From Thozetella sp. PMI_491 (lineage: Eukaryota > Ascomycota > Sordariomycetes > Chaetosphaeriales > Chaetosphaeriaceae): a DNA stretch of 64,000 nt. How positions within the stretch are numbered: position 1 is the first letter of the stretch; the number at the start of each line of letters is the position of its first letter. Shown here piece by piece: positions 23,349-33,260 of the stretch. The notes below the pieces were generated by a model. It searched no databases. It was not told where the DNA came from and saw nothing but the letters and a program-made list of their open reading frames with translations. Location of the stretch: positions 193,579 through 257,578 of the forward strand of contig MU270018.1 in assembly GCA_021432635.1 (NCBI GenBank). The letters run 5' to 3'. The position numbers and the translations under genes are program-made.

Positions 23349-25853
23349 ATGCGCCTTTCATCTCTGCTCTTCTTCCTGTCGGCCGTGGCGGCGACGACCT
23401 TCCCCGCAGGGCGGTCTGCCCTCGGCAGGCGAGCAGATGTCTGCAGTGACCTCAGCGTCAGTTCGAACCTCGGAGACCGCAAGGTTGCCATCGTCATCGA
23501 CTCGTCAGGTTCCATGTACTACAATGACCCTTCAGACCTCCGTCTTGCTGCGGGAAAGGCGCTGAACGACTTTCTGGTGTCCAATAGCGAAGCATCCGGC
23601 TCCAAGAAGGCAGATCAGGTCGCCGTGATTGACTTCGACGACGAGGCTTACATTGACTACCCCATGGGTGACCCCGCCAATGCGGGCAGCTCTTTCGACA
23701 AGATCGACGCGAGCGGAGGGACCTACATCGCTGAGGGTGTGAGGACGGCTATCTCGCAGATCCAGTCAGGTTCGGGAACCACGGACAAGCGCAGTGCCAT
23801 CGTGGTCTTTACCGATGGCGAAGACTCCAGCACCCAGGAGCTCATAGATGCTATTAACAACGCCACCGACTTGGGCATCCGTGTCTCGTTCGGCTTCCTC
23901 GACACGTCGGCATCGTCCCAGCCGACTAAGGTCCTCCAGGCCATCCGCGCGTCGAGAGGCGTGTACGCTACCATCACGTTGGCCGCCGGCTCTATTAATT
24001 ATATTAACTATGTGATTCTCAACGGCCTGACATACAATGATAACCCTCAGGGCTACGACGCCCAGCTGCTTTCAGGGCTCGCTGAGACCCACCTCATCAG
24101 TGGCTCGAGTACGGTGACGCTCAAGTACAACGCCCAACAGGGCGAAAAGGTCAACTTCACGATTACCAGCATCACATCTGGCTCCTTGACCTCCGTCGCC
24201 CAGATGAATGGCCAGACACTTCAGAGCTCCACCACCGGCACGAGGATCAGCGTTACGGCGCCCAGCACTGGCGAGATGCAGCTCTTGATTACCGCCAACA
24301 ACGCTGCAACGGATTCTTTGTTCAGCGTTACCACGAACTCTAACGTTCCCATTAAAAACTGCACGGTCGGTGTCGCTGGCGAAGGAGGGGACAACGGCCT
24401 CAGCACCGGAGCCAAGGCCGGCATTGGCGTTGGAGTTACCGCCGGCGTTCTCGGCCTCCTGAGCCTCGGCGGTTACTATGCCTGGAAGCAGTGGTCCGCC
24501 AGCCATCCCGCCACGGGTGGCACAAACGCCCCTATGGCAGACGGCACGAATGCACCCATGGCGGGTGGCCAGGGCACCATGGCGGGTTTTGACCCTGGCG
24601 CCGAGAAGATGATGGCGCATGCCGACGTGCACCCAATGAGCACACCACCGCTAGGACAAGCGCCCCTGAACTCCGTGCCTCCCGGACAAGCCCCACTATA
24701 CTCTATGCCTCCTAGCCAAGCTCCTCTCAGCACGATGCCGCAAGCCCCGATGAGCGGAGTGCCGGTGGATGGCGGCCAGTCAATGATGCAAGCCGTTCCG
24801 CCGGGTGCCCCACCGACGGCCTCCTACAACCCTCCACTTGCTATCGCGCCGCCAGGGCTTCCCCCCAATCTGTCCAAGCCTGGTAACCAGTCCAAGGAAG
24901 GAGATGAGGAGCCGATGGACCAAAAGGCCCAGCACACCATGGGCCCAGACTCGTTCCAGCACTCTATGCCCTCGCATGATGGATTAGACTCGCCTTACGG
25001 ACAACCTTTATCGCCTCTTTCCCAAAGTTTTCAACATCCTCTCGTGCCAAACGGGTTCCAATCCCCCATGGTCTCTCCGAACAGCACCGGGGTTTCCGAT
25101 CCGAGCATGTTTCAGCACCCATTGGGACCGGATCAGTTCCAGCATGGTATGAGTCCGGATCAGTTCCAGCATGGTATGAGTCCAGATCAGTTCCAGCATG
25201 GTATGAGTCCGGGAGGCGGACAGTATGTGATGCCGCCTCCCGCTTCACAGATGCCGATTGGCGCCGATGGTTTTCAGCACACGATTCCGCCTGGAGGCCC
25301 AGGCGTCGTGCAACATCCACTCGGACCGGGCTACCAGGGCTCAATGAGCCCCAACAGCTTCCAGCAGGTGGTTCCGCCCGGTGGCGCGCAGCATCCGCTT
25401 GGGCCTGGCTACCAGGGCTCGATGAGCCCCGACAGCATCCAGCACACCATGACTCCCGACAGCTATAACCATTCCATGAGCCCCAGCTCATCGAATCAGC
25501 CCATGAGCACCGCCGGCTCGCAAGCCCCCATGGGTACGTCCGATACCACGTCGATCACTCCTAGTAAAACGGCCTCCCCACCTGGCCCCAGCTTTCACCC
25601 TCCCGGTACGGAAGCCACGGGAGGCACACAGTCTGGATTCACCATGCCCGGAGTCCAGATGCGGCAGGGCGGCAAGGAGAAGAAGCACCACCACCACGCT
25701 TGGCTGGCACCGGACACCGCGTGCGAACATCCGGAGTGCCCGCTTGTTTCCCCGAGTCATGAATGCAGTCCGAACAAAGAGACTTGCCCGTGTAGCTGTC
25801 GCGATCAGGGATGCCCGGTGACGAGGAGAAACCTGGGAGGTAGTACTATATGA
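23349..25853 (+). CDS. Secretory VWA-domain single-pass membrane protein with repetitive tail
   Basis: Intronless, 834 residues. A signal peptide (MRLSSLLFFLSAVAATTFPA) precedes a von Willebrand factor A domain. Its metal site (MIDAS) is complete: D51-x-S53-x-S55 in VIDSSGSM, a Thr in ASGGTYIAEG and an Asp in VFTDGED. A beta-rich extracellular part follows, with N-glycosylation sequons (NFT, NCT). A helix at about 355-381 (GAKAGIGVGVTAGVLGLLSL) leads to a tail of some 450 residues, rich in Pro, Met, Gln and Ser. The tail holds degenerate MSPDQFQHG-type repeats and ends in a Cys-rich segment with seven Cys in about 40 residues (CEHPEC...CPCSCRDQGC). Ligand and role are unknown; surface sensing or adhesion is inference. 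I chose ATG 23349 because it opens the signal peptide; an earlier in-frame codon would bury it. Confidence 0.85.
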   Translation: MRLSSLLFFLSAVAATTFPAGRSALGRRADVCSDLSVSSNLGDRKVAIVIDSSGSMYYNDPSDLRLAAGKALNDFLVSNSEASGSKKADQVAVIDFDDEAYIDYPMGDPANAGSSFDKIDASGGTYIAEGVRTAISQIQSGSGTTDKRSAIVVFTDGEDSSTQELIDAINNATDLGIRVSFGFLDTSASSQPTKVLQAIRASRGVYATITLAAGSINYINYVILNGLTYNDNPQGYDAQLLSGLAETHLISGSSTVTLKYNAQQGEKVNFTITSITSGSLTSVAQMNGQTLQSSTTGTRISVTAPSTGEMQLLITANNAATDSLFSVTTNSNVPIKNCTVGVAGEGGDNGLSTGAKAGIGVGVTAGVLGLLSLGGYYAWKQWSASHPATGGTNAPMADGTNAPMAGGQGTMAGFDPGAEKMMAHADVHPMSTPPLGQAPLNSVPPGQAPLYSMPPSQAPLSTMPQAPMSGVPVDGGQSMMQAVPPGAPPTASYNPPLAIAPPGLPPNLSKPGNQSKEGDEEPMDQKAQHTMGPDSFQHSMPSHDGLDSPYGQPLSPLSQSFQHPLVPNGFQSPMVSPNSTGVSDPSMFQHPLGPDQFQHGMSPDQFQHGMSPDQFQHGMSPGGGQYVMPPPASQMPIGADGFQHTIPPGGPGVVQHPLGPGYQGSMSPNSFQQVVPPGGAQHPLGPGYQGSMSPDSIQHTMTPDSYNHSMSPSSSNQPMSTAGSQAPMGTSDTTSITPSKTASPPGPSFHPPGTEATGGTQSGFTMPGVQMRQGGKEKKHHHHAWLAPDTACEHPECPLVSPSHECSPNKETCPCSCRDQGCPVTRRNLGGSTI
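25128..25208 (+). repeat. 27-bp tandem repeat inside the VWA gene
   Basis: Three units of 27 bp, in frame, encode PDQFQHGMS. The third unit differs from the others by one base, so the copies are recent or homogenised. Looser, diverged copies of the same peptide theme flank it (for example QHPLGPDQF, QHTIPPGG, QHPLGPGYQGSMSP). Confidence 0.9.
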
Positions 25854-26161
25854 GGCCAGGTGGAACTTTGAGTAACTGTATCAATGGTCCTTCACTTTTG
25901 CCAAGACAGAGAGCGCTGGTTGCAGGCCGGACCGGTGGAGTCAGGGGTATGTTTTTGTTTAAATGTGGGTCTAGGCCGACGCCCTTTATTTTCTCTCTAT
26001 CTTGTTGTATACCTCTACCTTTGAAGCGAAAAGGGGCTGTGGGCCTCGGTTCCTTATACACACGAGATGTACTGCGTCGAAACGGGGACAGGTGTCTTAA
26101 TATGCATACACCATATAGCTGCTACATGAGCGTGACCATGCCCCAGCGAACCCTTACCCGC
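25854..26161. other. Convergent 3' spacer
   Basis: A 308-bp spacer holding the 3' ends of the VWA gene (plus) and the MFS gene (minus). Nothing else is seen. Confidence 0.5.
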
Positions 26162-28569
26162 TTAGAGACTGTACACAAATTCGGGGTTCTCACGGTCCGT
26201 CAGATCGTAGAACTCGCCTCCTTGGAGCTTCTGATATCCAGGCTGCGCCTTGGCCTCTTCTTTCTTTCTGTTTTGCCGACGATACCAGAAGTAGAGGAAC
26301 ACAATGTCGGCTAGCGCTAGGCAATAGCAGACCAGGATGGTGATCTTGGCGGGCCGGTAGCCCGGCTTGTCCTTATCCTGGAATACCTGTGGCCCGATGA
26401 CTAACCACATCCAGAGTCAGTAATTGCCTCAAGCGTGGTCGAGACATATCGGAAGACCTCGAATGAGGTACCAATCGGTTGCGATCACGCATTCGTTGGC
26501 CGGCTATGAAGCTGCCACGCAAAGGGTTGAGTCCGGAATGTACGTACTATTTCCGATACAGTAAGCAATGAAGTACATGGCCGCTACGGTTGTCTTCTTT
26601 GTCCAGCCGGCCACGTTGGTAGATATCAGCGACAGGAGAGCCACGAAGGGAGTAGGCGAAGCCTGAGTAAAGTAGTACTAAGAGGTTGTCAGCTCCTTGC
26701 AAGTATTCTTAAGGAGTGTTCCTGGGAGGTTTTCGGTAATATCTTGGGAGCAGAACTCTTGCTAACCGCGTTTTGAGGCATACGACTGCTCCTAAGAGGT
26801 CCGAGGTGAGCTGGGAAAGTTGAAAGTGCTTACTCCGATCAGCTTCCCAACGGAGTGCGAATCGTCTAGGCAGGTAATGAGTAGCATGCCTAAGATGGCA
26901 AGCAAGAGCCCGGACGTGGATACCAGGAGGCGGTTTCGATATCTATCACCCAGATAACCGGCCAAAACGAGGGCGATGACCTCGATTACGCCGCCCGGTA
27001 TTCCCAAGAGCAGAGATTGCTGGTTGGTGAAGCCAAACGATACAATAAGCTGCGAAAAGAAATTGGTGAGGCCACCTGGAGTAATCAATGTCAGTACCCG
27101 ACCTCCAACAATTTCTTAGTCTGGGAGGAGTTGTCAAACCATTTGGTATGTCGGCTACAAAGCTATACAGGACGAAAGCCCAAACCATGGGGTCGGTCAA
27201 GGCCTCCCTAAACTGGTACATCTTGAAGTGCTTGTTTCCGACGCCCTGCTGGTTAATTCGAATTCGTTCGATAGCCATCAGACGCTCTCTTTCGGTCAAG
27301 AACCGAGCATTGAGCTGCGAGTCAGGCATGACGAAGAGGAACAAGACGCCGACAGCGGACGTGAACAAGCCGATAACCAGAAACCTGTCCACCACTGAGC
27401 GTTAGCCTCTTCCTATACTGTATGTTTATATAACTGCCATGAGCTCAAAGGCTCCCGGGTTTGAACGAAGATGGCAATAGAGGACAAGGGGAAACGGACA
27501 TGAGCTGCCAGGCCTTGATGGAGAGGGGATGGGCCTCTGTGCCTACGGCGATCCCATAAGAGACGAGACCGCCGAGGACTTGGCCCCACCCGTTGCAGCT
27601 GAACCAGATTCCAACTCGGAGCCCTTGCTCACGAATGGTATACCATTGGCTTGCTATACAATTATGTGGTTAGCTACTCGGTGGCTGTGCGGCTCCCGTA
27701 GCTGCTTCGAGCTCGCTCGTGTCTCCTGTTTCCCGGCTCCACAGCCTCACAGGAAGCGCGAGAGACAGCAGTCGAAGAGCAAGGGGGATGTTTGACGTCG
27801 AAGCCACTTACTGAACAGGGCGAACCCTGGGCTCACGGCAGCCTCGAAGAGGCCGAGGAAGAAGCGGACGGCCATGGCGCCCCCAAAGTTCTTAACAGAT
27901 CCCAGGCAACATAGAACTAAACCCCACATGATGATATTGAAGGCAGACCATTTGGCCAGAGGAAGCCGTTGGAGGAGGCGGTTGGTGGGCCATTCGAAGG
28001 CGAGATAGCCAAAGTAGCTGTCCATGCTCGAGGGTTAGTAATCTCCTAGAATGGATGTTTCTGTGGCTACCCAGAGAATGTCTCTGGAGCAGGAGCTCGA
28101 ATACTCCAGATATCTGACGAAAATTGGCATAAAGGAGCACGGGGAGACGGACAACATAGACCCGACCCAAGAGTAGTCCTGCCCGATGAGACCGATGTCG
28201 GTCTACACGCCCTGGTAAGCAGGCTAGATGCAGCCAGGGGAGGAAGAATGCCCAGAGGGGAGCATGGCGACGACGTACCTTAAGCCCCATCACGCTAGCA
28301 TAAGACAACGTCGTCTTGTCAAGATAATTGAGGCCGTAGACGAGGCACAGCAGTGGCATGATATGGAAATCGATCTTGCGCAGGAGCTTCTTCTCCTCCT
28401 CGGGCGTCATGGTGATCGCTTCGCCGCTGGCGAGCGCCCGAAGCGCCTCGTCGGCATCGGCGGCGTCAGCGTGCTTCAGCACGGAGCCAACTTTGGGCGT
28501 ATCGTTGTAGTCCCCCCTCTCCGGATCGGGAGGCGGGACGGCGTCTTGGACCTTCTCTGGGTCCGACAT
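26162..28569 (-). CDS. MFS transporter, Dal5/allantoate permease (anion:cation symporter) family
   Basis: Twelve-helix plasma-membrane-type transporter of 518 residues. Eight exons: 28569-28279, 28202-28153, 28017-27812, 27653-27500, 27384-27140, 27075-26834, 26677-26548 and 26400-26162. Family marks are seen in order: the cytosolic N-tail, LLCLVYGLNYLDKTTLSYAS in helix 1, then GQDYSWVGSM, FEWPTNRLLQRLP and RFFLGLFEAAVSPGF. SQWYTIREQGLRVGIWFSCN follows, then the central loop RERLMAIERIRINQQGVG. The second half includes GYLGDRYRNR and ends ENPEFVYSL. Two donors are GTCCGT, weaker than the rest, but both restore the expected protein. Fungal relatives carry organic anions, allantoate, nicotinate or vitamins; the substrate here is not predictable. 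It is divergent from the GH43 gene. Confidence 0.88.
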
Positions 28570-29528
28570 TTCGGGCGAAAAAGAGCGAGTTGGTAGAGGG
28601 AAAATCAGAGGAGTGCCGACAATGGCCTATGAGAAATTTATCTACTGTCGAGCTCTGCTGCCGATCGTTCGTCACGGGTCTCGCTCGGAGCACCGAAAGA
28701 GGGGGCTTTCGGTGGCGGCTAGCACTGCGACACTGCATATGGCAGAAGAGCGACACTAAGTGAGGTTCTTTGGGTCGGGGCCCGCAGTTTCCCATATCTC
28801 GCCTTCGTACCATGCTTTCCCCTCTTGTCCCTCCGCGTGCCGGATAGCGTTGCCGTGCAGAGCTGCGATCTGCGTCAAGTGAGAGCTGCGGGGTAAGAGT
28901 TTCCGGATCAAGTCACGACGATGCTGCGACTGATCCATCTTACCAATAAAAGGGCGTCGTATTCCTCGGGGAAAATCCAATTGCTTTCAATCGGGTTTCT
29001 CATAGGATACCTAGCAAACCTTAGTAGCAAAGCGTCCCGGCTTAGAACGTCAAGTCGCTAGGTTGAAGCATCTTACCCAATACGAAGCATGCTTTGATTG
29101 GCTCACTGCTACCCTGATGGGAACGAGCTTATTCGTGCCAAGTCTCAAGTTTCTGGTTATAGGCAGGCACTAAGCGTGTTTTTAACCCTACCTTTCCTAG
29201 TACTTGACCTCGGTGTAGTCTGCCCGGTGTGGGTAGCTCGTGCAAGCATCGGTGAACAGGTGAAGCCCCCGGAAGCCCCCGTTCGGCGAGAGGCTGCAAG
29301 GCCGGAAGACTGGAAGACTGGAAGACTGGAACGATCCGATTGATGGAGAAAATGCAGCCGAGCGACGCGCAGGCTCCACCCGTGACACTAAGCTAAGCTG
29401 CTGCGTATAAGTGCGGGTGGTGAAAGTCGACCGCATGCTTGGAGAACATATGCATATTCGAAGGCACGGTTACCTTCGGGTTCAGCCGTCGTCGCCTCCT
29501 TTCTCTGACCGTGGTACAAGACCACACT
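28570..29528. promoter_or_regulatory. Divergent promoter region, MFS / GH43
   Basis: 959 bp between divergent start codons. It contains a small 8-bp tandem repeat (GGAAGACT, about three copies, 29303-29331). No gene is supported. Confidence 0.5.
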
Positions 29529-31597
29529 ATGGCTTCTTCCGACGTACCTGCGCTGGATGATCCGGTCGTCTTCGAGAACCCCGTCATCCGGGGCTTCAAC
29601 CCGGACCCAACGGTCTGCGTAGTGCCAGCCACAGCAACAAGCCCTGCGACATATTTCCTGAGCACCTCAACCTTTGAGTTCTTCCCGGGTTGCGCCATCT
29701 ACGCCTCCACCGACCTCCGGACCTGGAAACTCATCGGCCATGCTCTCAATCGCAGATCGCAGATCGACCTACGGACGGTAGAGCCCGGGGCCGGCAGCTG
29801 GGCAAGCACGCTGAGGTACCGGCCGGATGAAAAAAGGTTCTACCTTGCCAATGGTGTGTTCCACCGCTATAGACCGGCGACAGATGTAAGCTAGCTATGC
29901 CCGACCTACCCAGACACCTCCCCTGTGAGAGACTAGGGCTACAACTAACCTCAACCACCACTAGGAGAGGATCTTCCCTCGAGGCTTCTACGTCTACACG
30001 GATAATATATGGGACGAAAGCGCCTGGTCGGATCCCATATACTTTGACAACCCAGGCTTCGACCAAGATGTGAGCAATCTCCGAGCACAGGCAGCGGCGG
30101 CTGGAGATACTTCGGATTGGCGCTACCACCTGATGCTAACCGGAATGGTAGCTCTTCTGGGATGACGATGGAAAAGTCTACCTCTCAACCACCACTAGGC
30201 TTGCTGTTCGCCCGCTAGACTCTAAGCTGAAAGACTTTGCAATCCATATCTCCGAGATCGACCTGCAGACCGGCCGCACTCTGACGGCCCCGATCGTCAT
30301 CCGGGAATCGCCGCATGGGATCGCCGAAGGTTCGCACATCATCAAACGCAGGGACTGGTACTATCTCTTCACGGCAGAGGGTGGCACCGAGGCAGGCCAT
30401 CAGGAATGGTGTCTCCGGAGCAAAGTCGGGCCTCTCGGACCTTGGGAAGGCAGCGGGAAGCCGCTATGGTATAATGGGCCTGACGAAGAGGTGCAGCGGA
30501 CCGGCCATGCCGACGTATTCGAGGATGCTCAGGGCCGGTGGTGGGCCGTGCTCCTCGGGGTCCGCCCCGTCCGAGGCGGGGGAAAGTGGCTAGAGCCGCA
30601 GCTGGGTGCGTCGATCTTCACCCCTGAGCACTCTTGCAGCCGCTCGTCTGCTGACCATTCTGTTATGCTCCTCTCATTGCAGGAAGAGAGAGTTTCCTCG
30701 TCAAGGTTGACTGGATCGATGACTGGCCAGTATTCAACGACGGGCACAACATCACGCTTCTCACGCGCGGACGGGACCATGTTCCGAGAGCGCATACCAG
30801 CGAGCCAGGCACGCTAGTATGGCAGGATGCTCTAAATGAACAGAAGCTCGAGCTAGGATGGTACCAGAAAAGTATTGCTAGCCTAATAACATGGTGCCCT
30901 GTGGAGAGCATAGTGAGCAGGGTAGAAGCTAACTCGACTAGATACACCCCTGAAGATTTCATACTCTCTCACAGAGCGGCCTGGCTTCCTGCGGCTCTAT
31001 GGTGGGCCCTATGAACTAAGCAGCCCGGAGGCACCCACGATGCTATTGAGGAAGCAGACATCATATCGCGAGCGGTTCAAAACCAGACTGGTCTTCAACC
31101 CTAGGAAACAAGGATACGAAGCAGGAGTCGTTCTGTGGTGGAATCAGTACTCCTACGCAACCATCGGCATCGCCAGGATATCTCGAGAAGGCGGCGTTCA
31201 AGAGACGACGTTGCTATGCCGGGCACCAACTGGATGTGCTGGTGACATTTCGGTAAGCAAGGAGCACACATCGCGATACCGGGGTCACTAACTAAAACTT
31301 TCAAAGATTGTGTATCCACTCGTAAAGCAGGATGGCTCCAGGGTGGAGCTCGAGGCGGAGGCCATGGAGACGACGGGGCTAGAACTTGCTGTCGAGTGCC
31401 GGCCGACGTCGTATAAACTCTCCGTAACAGGAGGCTCCGTCTCCCATTCGGTCGAAGTTCCCGCTGAGAAACTAACGGTAGCTCCTCCTGTGGGCGCCTG
31501 CTTCACTGGCGTCATGTACGGCATCTATTCCTGCGGAAAGGGCGAACCGGTCTTGGATGCGGCGGACTTCTGGGACATCGATGTCCGAACGCTTTGA
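29529..31597 (+). CDS. Glycoside hydrolase family 43 (beta-xylosidase/arabinofuranosidase type), no signal peptide
   Basis: Inverting glycosidase with a five-bladed propeller, 568 residues. Six exons: 29529-29885, 29965-30069, 30152-30605, 30683-30871, 30942-31252 and 31307-31597. The GH43 triad is in place: general base D26 in GFNPDPT, pKa-modulating D154 in FDQDLFWDDDG and general acid E213 in GIAEGSHI. The C-terminal half (ELGWYQKNTPLKISYSLTER, RLYGGPYELSS) matches the concanavalin-like domain of XynB-type beta-xylosidases. The N terminus MASSDVPALDDPVVFENPV has no signal peptide, so the enzyme should act inside the cell on imported short oligosaccharides. The ATG at 29529 is the last in frame before the domain; the frame extends upstream to 29439 without a signal. 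Exact substrate cannot be read from sequence. Confidence 0.9.
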
Positions 31598-32229
31598 TAT
31601 ATAATGGAACGGAAACTTGACCAGGTTTGTTGTAGTTGCTACTCAGCCAGAGGGGGGTGGTTTAGGATCAAGGACGGAAATAGACGTCAGTTCCCAGTGC
31701 CTTGCCTGTCCGCCAAAACACAGATTTTTCATCTCAGTTACTTTTCATATAGGAATCCCAGGCGGGGCGGATACATCTACGAAGAAGTTATCTAATAAGT
31801 CATACCTGAGTGTCGCTGGAGGATGCTTCACGGGAGGGTTTGCGAAAGCATACTCTTCATTCTTATGTCGAATCTTCCATATTACCAATACTGCTAGAAT
31901 CATGTGCTGCGATAGCCATTGAAATCCCGCTGCTTAAAGCCACTCCCGTGTGAGGTGAATAGTACCTTAGTGGCTCGAGTAGAGAGCTTAGACTCCTTCC
32001 AAAGCACCCTGATCCCATCAGTCTCTCACTCTTTCACTCTGCGCACCACGGAAGCCTTTACAGTTCGCCTCTATTCCACTCACCAAATAATTAACCTGAT
32101 TTTTGTATCTAAAACATCTGGCAGCAAAGTCCACTCCAGGTCCCGGCGATCTTTGACGTTTAGCCAGAAGATCAACCGAGGATCACTCTCACCACCAACT
32201 TTTCACCCATATCGAAAGGAGAAAGGTCT

Positions 32230-33260
32230 ATCAGAAGGATCTGAAAGGTGCATATCCTAATTGACAACCGATAAGAGCGAGTTGCAGAGCTGATCCGGGA
32301 GAAGGTTCCGCTTTTTAACGACATAAAATTACTGGCACCGATTCCATCGCTCCCGGATGACATAATTATGGAGAAGGTTCCGCTTTTTAACGACATAAAA
32401 TTACTGGCACCGATTCCATCGCTCCCGGATGACGTAGTAGTTGAAGCAATCCATCCCGCGAAGGTGCCGCCCAGGAACCAAGGACAGCCAATCGTGAATG
32501 AAGCCAGCAAAGTTCCTCACGAGTCAATTGTCAAGACTCAAATAAAGACAACTGGGCAATATTCTGGAGCTAAGATCAAGACCAGAGGAAAGACTCAGAT
32601 GTTCTTCCAGAGTGGACGGGATTCCGCGGTGCTCTTTTGGCCTATGACAACTATGACAAGGATTTCGCGATGCTGCCGCCTAACACGAGGAAGGCTTGGG
32701 ATGCCTTCGAGGAAAAGCGACCTGATTTGCACTAGCCCACGAGATAGCGGCGGCTGAAGGGGGCTCCGAGATCCCAGGCCAGCCACTCAACACCACGCGC
32801 AAGCTGATCATTGGATACGGGGTATTGCGCGTCCCGACCAAATCAAAGCGGAAGCAGCATCTGCTTGATACGGATTCAGACGTTGAAGTTCACCCTCCTG
32901 CTCGCAGGTGAAAGATAGCTACTCCATCTGTGAAGGCCGAGATGGAGAACGGCAACGATGAGATGACTCAATCCTCGCAGGAGTCATCCGTTAAGATGGA
33001 ATATTTTTCGAGTGATAACGAGCCGACAAACAGCGAAGGACAGGACGAGGGTGCCCACGACCCCGCGAACGAGAAACCGCGTCGCCCCTAGACATAGCTA
33101 ATTGGCAGCTCTCCAGCGCCAACTCATTAGAGAGTAGGCTGTTCAGCTGTGGATATGGCGATTCCCCAGGAGCATTTCACTGCATGCCAGGCCTTCGTCT
33201 AACAGTTCTTCACAGCCTCTGGAAGTGCTTGATCTGGTGCTGCTTTCCCATCAGGAGAGG
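32230..33260 (+). pseudogene. Decayed protein-coding relic, family unknown
   Basis: Several protein-like stretches lie in order on the plus strand but in changing frames and broken by stops. They include EKVPLFNDIKLLAPIPSLPD (twice), AMLPPNTRKAWDAFEEKRPD, PGQPLNTTRKLIIGYGVLRV, LLDTDSDVEVHPPARR and a Ser/Glu-rich tail with VKAE and VKME, which look like SUMO-attachment sites. I count roughly two frame changes and three or four stops. Some of the stops (TAA/TAG/TGA where CAA/CAG/CGA would fit) suggest C-to-T decay such as repeat-induced point mutation, but this is weak evidence. Short introns could explain part of the pattern. No homolog is recognised, and I see no transposon or viral hallmark. 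Confidence 0.45.
32299..32433 (+). repeat. 72-bp tandem duplication (24 codons)
   Basis: Bases 32299-32361 and 32371-32433 match almost perfectly, with a 72-bp period. Both copies read in the same frame as EKVPLFNDIKLLAPIPSLPD, joined by a short linker. The near-identity suggests a recent slip, younger than the decay around it. Confidence 0.9.

Noticed and set aside
25128-25208. Regular short repeats as a possible CRISPR-like array
   Set aside because: Contiguous 27-bp units with no spacers, in frame within a coding tail, in a eukaryote.
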